Source: CAYLWN01 sp964387625 (GTDB taxonomy: Bacteria > Patescibacteriota > Microgenomatia > UBA10105). Taken from it: DNA of 34,651 bases. The stretch is taken from positions 1 through 34,651 of the forward strand of contig CAYLWN010000009.1 in assembly GCA_964387625.1 (NCBI GenBank). The letters run 5' to 3'. Below, in pieces: positions 23,106-31,793 of the stretch (positions within the stretch are counted from its first letter, which is position 1; each line of letters opens with the position of its first letter). Position numbers and translations under genes: made by a program. The notes below the pieces were generated by a model. It was not told the origin of the DNA. It ran no database searches and saw nothing but the letters and a program-made list of their open reading frames with translations.

Positions 23106-26100
23106 ATGAGCTTAAAAAGCGAAATAGAAAAACTATTTAGGCGTAAACCGCCAGAAAAAAAACCAGCCCCAAAGCCAGTCGAATCTGAAAGTAAATCACC
23201 CAGAATTGATGGGGGAGACGCAAAATGGGAATCACGCAAAAAAATTCTTCATGAAAAAGATAATTCTGAAGTTGCCAAAGCTTATGCGCATTTTAAAGGA
23301 TTATCAGAAACCGGCGCTGGAATAATTAATGATCAAATAGAACAAGACAAAGCAAGACCACCGGCAATTAAAGATTTAGGAGGTTACTTAATAAAGTCTA
23401 TTCTTGATAAGACAATAAATACTTCACATCCAACGCTTTCTGTTGAAGAAGGTATAAAAATACTGGTTCAAGGCTCTGCAATATATTCAGAAAATCCTTC
23501 CGAAGCTCAAAAATTCACACAAGCAATAAACGAATTATTAAATAATCTTACACCTCCAGTAGAAGCAAATGCGGTATTACAATTAGCAGCTCAACAATTA
23601 GGAGAAATGCAGGCTAGGAACGATTATACCGATATTCAAAAATACAACCGTGCAGTAAATTTTATAAATGATGAAGTGGGTGAACCAAGAAATATGGACA
23701 TTCAACATGAAACTGAAGCTGGTTTTCAAAACAGACAAGACGAGCAAAAAAAGGAAATTTTTGGTGATCCCTTGGAAATGCCTGACAAAGTTAGACAAAA
23801 AATTCAAGAAATATATACTGAACTTGACATTGTTCCGAATCCACAAAAAAAACTTCGGGACCAAAATTGGTTAGAAGAAAAACAGCAACATGTTTCTCAA
23901 AACATTGACCATGATGATGCTGAAAACATTGAGATGGCAAAAGAAGTAAACAAAAAACTTGAAGCAATAAAATTACATGTACAGGAAGAACATCAACAAC
24001 AAGAAAAAATAACCAATGAAGCCAGACGTTTGCCAGAGGAAGTTAAAAGTGAATACGACGAAATATACAAAGAAATGTTTACCACAGGCCTTGAGTCTAT
24101 GGGAGAAATTACCCAAAGATATGGGGCAAGTGAAGACAATAATAATCTTCCAGTCAGCTTGCAATCTTTGTTTGACAACTTAAGAGAAGCTATGTGGTTA
24201 GATCCTAGTTTACGAAATGATTATGATTCCGAACATTCAGTAGCACAATTTAAAAAACCAAAAGATGTAAATACTGCACGATTATTACAGCAAATTTCAC
24301 AGGCAGAAACTGCTGGGTTAATAACCGATACAGAAGCTGGTAAATTAAATTCTTTAGTAAATACGTTTAAACGCAGAACAGAATTATTGGGAGATCATAA
24401 TTACGAAGCTTATGACACGTTGACTGAAGCGGGAATAAGTGACGCTGAAGAAAAAGATTATTTTGGGGAAACAACTTCAGATCAAAATTTTTTCAGACAA
24501 ATCACTTCTAATACTCAAAACTATATTAATAAATTACTTGTGGCATCAGCCAAAGATCAACAAGGCATGTTAGAAGAAATGCGAAAAAGGATAAAAAGCA
24601 TATCAGAAAGCATGTTAGAAATTGCTTATTCTGATGAGGCTACCGCTTTTGAAGTTAAATTTAATCCGCTTATTCATGAGCCAAAATATAACAAAATGAT
24701 TGCCAGCTTATCGCAGATTGAAGCAAGGGTAAAAGATCATGAAGCTAGATTGATGCAACAAGGCAAACAAAATGAAATAGCAAAAGTTGACGTTCTTGAT
24801 AGAGACAGGAAAGAAAGACGTTATAGATCTAGAGAGATTAGATTATCAGATGCTATAGATTTAGTGAATTTACAAGCAAAAGATGAAAGAGAAATTGTCC
24901 GATATACCAATAATGTTTATGTCATACACTTGACACATAATCACGAAGCTTTCAAGGGTTATGCTAACAGTATAAATAACGATACTTTGAACAGACAATA
25001 CATCAATAATCCTGGTCTTTCCATGGCAAAGAGGTTGATGGTTTCAGCTGTTCAAGTTGAATACGGGTTAAATTATTATATGTGTCCTGAAGAGACAATG
25101 TTTGCCAAAAATGATTTGGGGGACGTACCAGTTCTAAAAGAAGTTCAGGAAAAATTGATTAAGAATGGCTACACTGCAGCAGAAGCTAAAAGATTGAGTT
25201 TGAAAGCCATGGGATATATGTGGGGAGTTGAGATGGAAGGCCATGATATCAATTTGTATTCAGGACCTCGTCGAAGTGAGGCTGGTCGTCAGTCAACTGG
25301 TCCCACAGAGCATTTTGGAATATTAGGTTGGAATTGGGCTGTGACTTTTAGACGTTTTTCACAAAATTTACCCTTTGAAAACTTGCTTGCTTATGTGAAA
25401 TATGGAGGAGATGGAGAAAAGAATATTTTTAAAAAAATATGGAATGCACCTAGAATTTTTGTTAATGAAGAGAAGGATGCAAAAAGACTCAAAGCATTAA
25501 GAGAGCAAAGAAGTCATGGTAGAACATTTTCCGTAAACGAATTACACCGTCAGGGAGTAGCTAAAATAGATGCAACAGGTATTGATTTAAAAGTTGGTGG
25601 TTTATTAGCACGTGGACCAAGATGGAGAGGAGATGAAGCGTATAAAGAATATTTTGTTAAAGACAGTGAGGGACATGTAAAAAAAGCTGAAACTCTTGAT
25701 AAATTAATTGAAGTAAACCCCCAATACGCTAATCACATAGTAGAAAGATGGTTTCAAGGTAATGAGATAGATCTCAAAACACTTAAAAAATACAAAAGTG
25801 AAGTATTGCATCATCTTCGCGAAATTGCACCGCAATTTGCAGTTTACATGGAAAGAGACATTCTCTATAGCGTGGATGGAAAAGGAAAGCCAAGATTGGA
25901 AAATTATGCTAATTTAAGCACTCATGAATTGAGTAAATTAGTAAAAGGAGCTGAAGAAGTAAGCGAATATTTGATTAGAACACCACTGCGAAAAAATGAC
26001 GGTTCGTTTTTGCGTAATAAAAAAATAAGTGAAATAGGGGATCTACAAAGTTGGGCTGATATTTTATATCCAAATAAAGATCAACTAACTACACAAGAAG

Positions 26101-27149
26101 TAAAATGGGTGGAAAACGTTAAAAATTTTATGGAGGAGTTGGCAAAAAGCAATGGTGTAGTTGATGATCTTATTGAAAAAGGCTTGAAATTAAAACGATC
26201 AGATTCAGTGCCTGGCGTAAAAATTGAAGGACATGATAAAACATTGGAAGCTTGGAATGAAACTGTACACACAGACACTTTCCCCATACATTATCAAAAT
26301 TATGTTGATTTTGATTGGGAAGCAACAGGACATCGGACAGTAGGGAGAATGGTAGGAGATAACTTTACTCTTGGAGATGCTCATCAACAATTTTTTGAAA
26401 AACAAAAAGAAGCAATTTTGGCATATTTAGGTAATCCCCAACAGTTTAAAGATGCAAAATTTGTACCTTTAATTGCTCCAATAGGTATAATTCGTGAAGC
26501 TTATAATAAGGTTCATGGAGATTTTTCAAAAGAAGAAGCAAATGCTGCAGCTTTACAGGGTTGTTATGGATGGGTGGAACAAATAATTACTTTATTAAAT
26601 CGTGATACTGCTTCCAGATATATTTGGGGAACAAGTCAAGCTCAACAGCTACTGGGATTATCAAAGTCATCTTGGATAGCCAGTAAAATGGAATCTCCAA
26701 ATGGAGAAATTGAAGCAGGAGAAGTAAGGACTATTATTGATTCTGCAGTAAAACAATATTTGATTGCGCCTTATCACGGATACATGCTTAATGACGCGCT
26801 AACAGTAAACAAGCTTTTAGATACTAGTATTAGCGATTTATTAGGTAGATCAACTAACGAGCAAATAATTTATTTTGAAAAACATAAAATATTTCAGGAT
26901 TGGCCGTTACCGCTTAGTACAAAAACCGATTTAAAATTTTTTGCAAAAGACAAAGATGGGAAGAGAAAGTTTGTTCAAGGAGGATTAAAATTAATTAAAC
27001 CCTTTAGGTTAAATGCAGCCAGAATGCGTAGAGAAACTGGTGGAACTAATTTCCATGTAACTATGGACACATTAGAGACATTATTGCCGTTATTAGTTGG
27101 ACTTATATTACTTTCAGCTTTTAAACAATCCACGGAAGATAACAAGTAG
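23106..27149 (+). CDS. Giant (1347 aa) tail-anchored protein of unknown function
   Basis: I recognise no family in this 1347-aa protein. It begins with a basic/Pro-rich segment (1-35) and has no signal peptide. Residues 190-330 and 480-580 are strongly charged, Gln/Glu/Lys-rich and probably coiled coil. The region 590-1300 is less repetitive and rich in Trp, Tyr and His, so it is likely a folded domain. It ends with one hydrophobic segment (TLLPLLVGLILLSAF) and a short charged tail, which suggests a C-terminal membrane anchor with the bulk in the cytoplasm. It converges with the VirB6-like gene, 21 nt between stops. Its position inside the secretion-gene region suggests a link to that machine, as inference. 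Confidence 0.85.
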   Translation: MSLKSEIEKLFRRKPPEKKPAPKPVESESKSPRIDGGDAKWESRKKILHEKDNSEVAKAYAHFKGLSETGAGIINDQIEQDKARPPAIKDLGGYLIKSILDKTINTSHPTLSVEEGIKILVQGSAIYSENPSEAQKFTQAINELLNNLTPPVEANAVLQLAAQQLGEMQARNDYTDIQKYNRAVNFINDEVGEPRNMDIQHETEAGFQNRQDEQKKEIFGDPLEMPDKVRQKIQEIYTELDIVPNPQKKLRDQNWLEEKQQHVSQNIDHDDAENIEMAKEVNKKLEAIKLHVQEEHQQQEKITNEARRLPEEVKSEYDEIYKEMFTTGLESMGEITQRYGASEDNNNLPVSLQSLFDNLREAMWLDPSLRNDYDSEHSVAQFKKPKDVNTARLLQQISQAETAGLITDTEAGKLNSLVNTFKRRTELLGDHNYEAYDTLTEAGISDAEEKDYFGETTSDQNFFRQITSNTQNYINKLLVASAKDQQGMLEEMRKRIKSISESMLEIAYSDEATAFEVKFNPLIHEPKYNKMIASLSQIEARVKDHEARLMQQGKQNEIAKVDVLDRDRKERRYRSREIRLSDAIDLVNLQAKDEREIVRYTNNVYVIHLTHNHEAFKGYANSINNDTLNRQYINNPGLSMAKRLMVSAVQVEYGLNYYMCPEETMFAKNDLGDVPVLKEVQEKLIKNGYTAAEAKRLSLKAMGYMWGVEMEGHDINLYSGPRRSEAGRQSTGPTEHFGILGWNWAVTFRRFSQNLPFENLLAYVKYGGDGEKNIFKKIWNAPRIFVNEEKDAKRLKALREQRSHGRTFSVNELHRQGVAKIDATGIDLKVGGLLARGPRWRGDEAYKEYFVKDSEGHVKKAETLDKLIEVNPQYANHIVERWFQGNEIDLKTLKKYKSEVLHHLREIAPQFAVYMERDILYSVDGKGKPRLENYANLSTHELSKLVKGAEEVSEYLIRTPLRKNDGSFLRNKKISEIGDLQSWADILYPNKDQLTTQEVKWVENVKNFMEELAKSNGVVDDLIEKGLKLKRSDSVPGVKIEGHDKTLEAWNETVHTDTFPIHYQNYVDFDWEATGHRTVGRMVGDNFTLGDAHQQFFEKQKEAILAYLGNPQQFKDAKFVPLIAPIGIIREAYNKVHGDFSKEEANAAALQGCYGWVEQIITLLNRDTASRYIWGTSQAQQLLGLSKSSWIASKMESPNGEIEAGEVRTIIDSAVKQYLIAPYHGYMLNDALTVNKLLDTSISDLLGRSTNEQIIYFEKHKIFQDWPLPLSTKTDLKFFAKDKDGKRKFVQGGLKLIKPFRLNAARMRRETGGTNFHVTMDTLETLLPLLVGLILLSAFKQSTEDNK

Positions 27150-27170
27150 GTTTTTTAAAAAAATACACTA

Positions 27171-28604
27171 TCAATGTTTTCCTTTTCCAAATAATCCTCG
27201 TAATTGAGACAAATAGTACACTTGTGATACTCCGCCCATGGCTGTTCCGTATACACTAGTAATTGGTTGGAACAATGATGATGTTCCACTAGGCATTAGA
27301 GGTTTGGCTTTCAAAGCTTCTTTGATAGCTCCGGCAATTGACGGGATGATAAATACAAATCCTAAAGAAATAATTCCAGAAATCATATCCGCACTTGAGC
27401 CTGATAATCCAGGTGGAGTCCATAAAGGTTTTCCTTGACCATAAGCCATAGATGATACAACTGTACCCAAAAGCAATAAAACCGCAGTGATGGGAAAAAC
27501 CACAACATTGGCTATCAAATTCCGTATCCATGAAGAAAACGCATTAGAATTTGGTATTGCTCCTAACATAATTTGCAAAGGACCAAATATCAAACTAATT
27601 AAAATACTAATATATGAATTGAGTAGCATGATAAATATTCTGATTGAAGTAAATAAAATAGCTAAAACAACCAGTAGAGCAACTAGCGGATTCATATTGT
27701 TACCAGCAGCAGCAGCTCCTAATCCTCCAAAAAGACCTAATAGAAGAACACTGGTTACAGGATTACCTCCACCTAATATTGCACCAACTATTCCTAAACC
27801 AACAGTTGTAACCCACGCCCATCCATCGCCACCAAAAAATGAAGTAATACCCTGGATACCTGCAGTACTGCCATTAAAAGATACACCCACAAGGTTAATA
27901 AAATTTCCACCAGAATATTGTGTAAAAATTTCAGCTAATTTGCCTTTTTCAAATGGCACCATGTTACTTAATGCAAAAAATACTAAATACATCAGAATAT
28001 ACATTACGTCAATTAATAAACCGACAATTGCATAGGAAAAAGTAATTAAAAATAAAGTCACAATTATTCTAGGTATAGCATTTTGTACTGAAATTACCGT
28101 TCTGGGATCAATTTTTGCCCTGAATAAAATCATAAATCCGATAACCACCATTACTAATATCAAAAATCCATAAGCTATATTTCTAAATCCCTGCCACAAA
28201 CCCATAAGTGGAGATAATCCGGAAAACCCGATGCCTTGGGCATAAGCCGGTTTAACAACCCCCATTTTTTGTCCGTAATAAGCAATAAATTGATATGTTT
28301 GTGCCGGAGGTTGCTGATACATCATGGCCATGGTGCTGGAAATTTTGCCAATCACACTATTTTGCCGATAATATGAGTGCAACTTTACATCAGCAGAGCA
28401 ACTTTCTCCACCGATCACATTACACACTATCCACCATGAATCAGCATCTTTGACATCAAAAACATGTACTGGATTTGAAACATCTCCTGATTTTTGATAT
28501 GCATCTTGCGCTTGCCCGCTTTGCTGTGAGGTCAGAGCGTAAGAATTTGTTTTACATGAAAGTAAAAATAATAGCACCAATAAAAACAACAACAGTTTTT
28601 TCAT
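27171..28604 (-). CDS. VirB6/TrbL-like polytopic T4SS membrane protein
   Basis: This 477-aa protein starts with a signal-like segment ending LLSC (Cys17), a possible lipobox. A polar region of about 110 residues with three cysteines follows, ending PAYAQG, a plausible signal-peptidase-like site. From residue 130 there are about 7 membrane segments with Gly/Ala-rich loops and the segment RTVISVQNAIPRIIVTLFLITFSYAIVGLLID. This pattern is typical of the VirB6/TrbL-like channel proteins of CPR secretion loci. The pilin at 28657 lies just upstream on the same strand. Its own promoter is visible, and the predicted transcript start almost coincides with the ATG. Confidence 0.75.
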   Translation of the reverse strand: MKKLLLFLLVLLFLLSCKTNSYALTSQQSGQAQDAYQKSGDVSNPVHVFDVKDADSWWIVCNVIGGESCSADVKLHSYYRQNSVIGKISSTMAMMYQQPPAQTYQFIAYYGQKMGVVKPAYAQGIGFSGLSPLMGLWQGFRNIAYGFLILVMVVIGFMILFRAKIDPRTVISVQNAIPRIIVTLFLITFSYAIVGLLIDVMYILMYLVFFALSNMVPFEKGKLAEIFTQYSGGNFINLVGVSFNGSTAGIQGITSFFGGDGWAWVTTVGLGIVGAILGGGNPVTSVLLLGLFGGLGAAAAGNNMNPLVALLVVLAILFTSIRIFIMLLNSYISILISLIFGPLQIMLGAIPNSNAFSSWIRNLIANVVVFPITAVLLLLGTVVSSMAYGQGKPLWTPPGLSGSSADMISGIISLGFVFIIPSIAGAIKEALKAKPLMPSGTSSLFQPITSVYGTAMGGVSQVYYLSQLRGLFGKGKH

Positions 28605-28612
28605 GTGTTTAT

Positions 28613-28642
28613 ATTATCTTGTTAAATTACGCTATTTGTCAA
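28613..28642 (-). promoter_or_regulatory. Promoter of the VirB6-like gene, leaderless type
   Basis: On the minus strand TTGACA (28637-28642), an 18-nt spacer and GATAAT (28613-28618). The ATG (28604) lies 8 nt after the -10. The -35 is consensus and the -10 has one mismatch. Confidence 0.6.
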
Positions 28643-28656
28643 CAAGAATATATTTA

Positions 28657-28965
28657 TTATGGAAACGATACGATTTTGAAAATTGTTAAACTTGGAAGTC
28701 CTACAAAACCCGCAATTATATTAAGTATAATATATGCGCCAACAACCAAAACCAGTCCAATAAATGCTGATGTGATAGTACCTTTGGCTGATTCTGCTCG
28801 TTTGGGATTGCCTCCGGAAAATAAATATTTTAAACCTCCAACTACAAACATTACCAAAAATAGAAATCCGGCAATCAGTGTCACAATTTCAATTGTTCTT
28901 GCAAATAAAGGTTCCAGACAGGCAATAGTAGCTGTACCAGTGGGCGCACAATCAGACCAATTCAT
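28657..28965 (-). CDS. Small TrbC/VirB2-like pilin
   Basis: This 102-aa protein has two membrane segments (about 22-45 and 63-90) joined by a short basic loop, YLFSGGNPKRAESAKGTI. This is the same W/Y-x-x-SGG-x-K...A-x-x-x-I pattern as in the three pilin-like proteins at the right end of the window. VirB2-type pilins form the secretion pilus. There is no long signal sequence; the first 18 residues hold two cysteines, which is unusual. It lies 52 nt upstream of the VirB6-like gene. An extended -10 (TGTTACAAT) sits 8 nt before the ATG. Confidence 0.8.
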   Translation of the reverse strand: MNWSDCAPTGTATIACLEPLFARTIEIVTLIAGFLFLVMFVVGGLKYLFSGGNPKRAESAKGTITSAFIGLVLVVGAYIILNIIAGFVGLPSLTIFKIVSFP

Positions 28966-28973
28966 ATAAAATT

Positions 28974-28982
28974 ATTGTAACA
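28974..28982 (-). promoter_or_regulatory. Extended -10 promoter of the pilin gene
   Basis: On the minus strand TGTTACAAT is followed after 8 nt by the ATG of the 102-aa pilin gene. It is identical to the element before the 341-aa gene (12365-12373). Confidence 0.5.
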
Positions 28983-29059
28983 CAAGATAGAGATTAGGGA
29001 CTAGAGGTTAAGAATAATGAATAATGAATAAGGAATAAAGAATAATAAATTTAACATTA

Positions 29060-29168
29060 TCATCGCGAGCGATGGTAAAGGGTGTGGCGATCTTATTAAT
29101 ATGTCATCCCCATGAAAATGGGGATCTTATTATTTGTTTTAAGATTCCCGATTAGATCGGGAATGACA
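29060..29168. repeat. Dispersed hairpin repeats, composite copy
   Basis: Module 1 (29060-29094) resembles TCATCGCGAG ... GTGGCGATCTT at 32851-32895. Module 2 (29103-29168) is a double hairpin: GTCATCCCCAT-GAAA-ATGGGGAT, then AAGATTCCCGAT-TAG-ATCGGGAATGAC. The rest of the spacer (28983-29059) is simple AT-rich sequence with GAATAA-type direct repeats. Confidence 0.8.
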
Positions 29169-29174
29169 CGTTTT

Positions 29175-30086
29175 CTATTTTAATTCATCTGGATTCTGTT
29201 CTTTTTCTTTAAAAACAAATTTGCGTAATAATTTGATAGTAATAAATAAAATTGCTAATCCAGCTAATAATAACAATCCATTGTTTAATGAAAAAATTGA
29301 TGGTTGACTGGTGGTTCCTAAAACCTGATCATTATTATTTCCTCTAAACCATGGAAGCAATGATAATAATGAACGCCACCACGGAGGTTGGGGAGTTGGG
29401 TTTGGTCTTGGTGATGGACGCACAAAAGGAGTTGGAGTTGGTCTGGGTCTGACAGTTGGAGAAGGTCTGGGACTGAAAAATGGTGACGGTCTGGGTCTGC
29501 CTGATGCTTGCGGTGATGGAGACGACGAGTTTGGTGAAGGAGTGGGTGATACATCGGGTTGTGGTGTTGATGAAGGTTCAGGTCCGGAATAAGGATTTAT
29601 TTTTAATAAAATAGGTGATACGTTATCCAAAACATCCCGACCGAGCGAAATCGCTACATTAGTATCATTAGTTTTGCCCAAAATAAAATCAAATGAGATG
29701 GTGGTTTGATTAGTTACATTTTTTCCTTCAAATTCAATTCGTGCAAACGTATCAGGTTTAGTTTGATAAGTTCCGTAACCATTGGAAAACGCGGTTTTGA
29801 CAAGCCCTGCATTATTATCAATCAGCAACGCAGTCCGTGTAGAAAAAATACCTAAACCTGTCACATTATTTACTTTTATAAACTGCGGATCAAATCTGAT
29901 AAATAAATCTACACCAATCACATTATTTTGTTTTGGATCTAAATGAATTTGCGCAGTTTGCACATTTCCTAAATTAAATTCCAAATTACCGGGGATAAAT
30001 TTAAGCGTTGCACCAGCTGCCTGAATTGGTTGTGAGCTGGCAAAAAACAAGCTTAAGAAAAAAAGAATTAAAGATAATTTTTTCAT
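29175..30086 (-). CDS. Cohesin-domain surface protein with C-terminal membrane anchor
   Basis: The protein is 303 aa from the ATG at 30086. It has a signal peptide (about 1-24, ending IQAAG) and a cohesin-like beta-sandwich (about 25-160; NVIGVDLFIRFDPQFIKV is the typical strand). A 60-residue Pro/Ser/Thr/Arg-rich linker follows, then a membrane segment (NGLLLLAGLAILFITIKLL) and a basic tail. The cohesin would be held outside the cell on a stalk. I reject the upstream start at 30113 because those bases belong to the dispersed repeat. It could serve as the anchor for the two dockerin-bearing proteins next to it. Confidence 0.82.
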   Translation of the reverse strand: MKKLSLILFFLSLFFASSQPIQAAGATLKFIPGNLEFNLGNVQTAQIHLDPKQNNVIGVDLFIRFDPQFIKVNNVTGLGIFSTRTALLIDNNAGLVKTAFSNGYGTYQTKPDTFARIEFEGKNVTNQTTISFDFILGKTNDTNVAISLGRDVLDNVSPILLKINPYSGPEPSSTPQPDVSPTPSPNSSSPSPQASGRPRPSPFFSPRPSPTVRPRPTPTPFVRPSPRPNPTPQPPWWRSLLSLLPWFRGNNNDQVLGTTSQPSIFSLNNGLLLLAGLAILFITIKLLRKFVFKEKEQNPDELK

Positions 30087-30108
30087 TGTTGTTATTTGTT
30101 TGTAAAGT

Positions 30109-30199
30109 GTCATCCCCGCGATCCGCCAGCTGGCGGAGGGGATCTTATTATATTTAAGATTCCCTTTTTCCTACCTGCGTAGGCAGGCAAGGGAATGAC
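30109..30199. repeat. Dispersed double-hairpin repeat, copy 2
   Basis: This copy shares with 7956-8049 an essentially identical left half (GTCATCCCCGCGATCCGCC ... GGGGATCTTA) and a right half that differs by a few bases in and around the CCTACCTGCGTAGGCAGGCA hairpin. It ends GGGAATGAC. A separate AGCCTTCGAC...CTCAGGCA hairpin follows at 30209-30230. Confidence 0.92.
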
Positions 30200-30260
30200 A
30201 ATAAGAATAGCCTTCGACTTCGCTCAGGCAATAATTGTTCTATCGGAAATGAAAATGTTT

Positions 30261-31778
30261 TTATTCATCAACCTGCAGGAAATTTTGCGTAAGAATCCAG
30301 TAGTCAGATGTATTAACTACATTGTTGCGGTCAAAATCAGCTGTACCTGATAAAAACCATTGGTCATACATCAAAGACAAATCTAAATTATTCACAATAC
30401 CGTCATTATTTAAGTCACCGGCTTTTAATGCGCCCAAATCTAACACATTGTCACCTGATGCGATATTTAATGCAGATCTGCGGCGCAAAAATGTAGATGC
30501 TTTGAATAAGAAAGTTTTTAGCTGTCCGATAAAAGAATTATCTACTAAAGAGTTAGCACTGGTGCCTGACACATCAGTATTTATTTGGCTTGACCAGGTT
30601 GACTCGGTATCGGATAACAATCCGGATAACGTATGACCCAAAGTGGCGTTTTCTGAAGGAGTTAATAATTTGACAGTTAAATATGCATGATCAATCACTG
30701 TGAGAGTTAAATCAAGAGGTTGAGCCAAAATATCTTTGCCGTCAATTGAAGCAATGACATTGCTTTCAGTTTTTACTCCGGGTACATAATCAAATCTAAG
30801 AGTTCTGTTGCCCACAGAACCTAAACTTCTAAAAACCAATTGCGCCATGGTTCCGCTTCCTATAAAAGGCGTACCCGGATCAGCGACTTGGGAAATACTG
30901 ATAGTCCCATTTCCGTTATTTATATCAATTTTGGGTGTTGTGGGAAGTAATTTTTTGTCAATCACATTTACAGCAGTTAATTGTGCCGGATCAAATAAAA
31001 TTATTGCATCTGCGCCGGTAATTGAAGCATTGGTATCTAATTTCAAATCAACGCTGAAATCTTCACCCACAAAAACTAAAGGAGAGGGAAGTGCTAAAGA
31101 CAAAGTTGCTGAAGCACTACCTGTAGGGGTGGGTGTGGTTGATGGTGAAGTTGAAGGATTTGGACTAACTGATGCAACAGGTGTAGCGATTGGAGTTGCA
31201 ATTGGTGTGGGTGAAACAACAGGAGTTGGTACTGGGGTTATCGATGCCACAGGTGTTGGACTGGCAGCTAAAATATTGATTGAGCCATCAGTTGCTATTG
31301 TGTTAATTGTTTGTGCGGAAATATCTGTGATTAAAACATCCTGTAAATCTAATGCTGAAGATCCTAAACCTACGGTGGTTAAGTTTATTGTGGCTAATAC
31401 ATTGTCTCCTGAAGGACCATTGGTGGTTCCAAAAGAAAATGCTCCGGCTGTAGCAATACCGTTGGTATTGTCAATGCTTGATAAGGGACCCACAGTTCTT
31501 CCAGTGGATGCTAACCAATCAGAGTTTGTAATTGATGAAATTTTTATAACTTGTGGATCAAAATTTAAAGTAAATTGATAACCGCCTAAATTAGTTACGT
31601 TATTGATTCTTACCTGTACAGTAATGTTTTGATTTAATCCTGTGTTGGTGACAACCGGATCGATGGAAACATTAGCAGGTGTTAGTTGAGCAAAAGAGGG
31701 AATAACATTTTGCAATGCATAAAAAGTTGATATAAAAGCTATAACAAAGATTGATAGAATCGTAATAAATTTTTTCAT
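30261..31778 (-). CDS. Secreted protein with two cohesin-like domains and a dockerin
   Basis: This 505-aa protein has a signal peptide (about 1-31, ending SFAQL). Cohesin-like domain 1 is at about 35-172 (NLGGYQFTLNFDPQVIKI), followed by a Pro/Thr/Val repeat linker (about 173-215). Cohesin-like domain 2 is at about 220-365 (ITGADAIILFDPAQLTAVNV). The type I dockerin at about 448-503 has two calcium loops: GDLNNDGIVNNLDLSLM and ADFDRNNVVNTSDYWIL. Cohesins bind dockerins in cellulosomes and other extracellular assemblies. No catalytic domain is present. It starts 15 nt after the neighbouring cohesin-dockerin gene, so the two are cotranscribed. Confidence 0.87.
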   Translation of the reverse strand: MKKFITILSIFVIAFISTFYALQNVIPSFAQLTPANVSIDPVVTNTGLNQNITVQVRINNVTNLGGYQFTLNFDPQVIKISSITNSDWLASTGRTVGPLSSIDNTNGIATAGAFSFGTTNGPSGDNVLATINLTTVGLGSSALDLQDVLITDISAQTINTIATDGSINILAASPTPVASITPVPTPVVSPTPIATPIATPVASVSPNPSTSPSTTPTPTGSASATLSLALPSPLVFVGEDFSVDLKLDTNASITGADAIILFDPAQLTAVNVIDKKLLPTTPKIDINNGNGTISISQVADPGTPFIGSGTMAQLVFRSLGSVGNRTLRFDYVPGVKTESNVIASIDGKDILAQPLDLTLTVIDHAYLTVKLLTPSENATLGHTLSGLLSDTESTWSSQINTDVSGTSANSLVDNSFIGQLKTFLFKASTFLRRRSALNIASGDNVLDLGALKAGDLNNDGIVNNLDLSLMYDQWFLSGTADFDRNNVVNTSDYWILTQNFLQVDE

Positions 31779-31793
31779 ATATTATTTATTTTT

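Noticed and set aside
31081..31260. Repetitive ACAGGTGT / GGAGTTGG tracts suspected as a minisatellite or CRISPR-like array.
   Set aside because: They encode the Pro/Thr/Val linker of the 505-aa cohesin protein. There are no constant repeats with unique spacers. The similar tract at 29390-29540 is the linker of the 303-aa cohesin protein.
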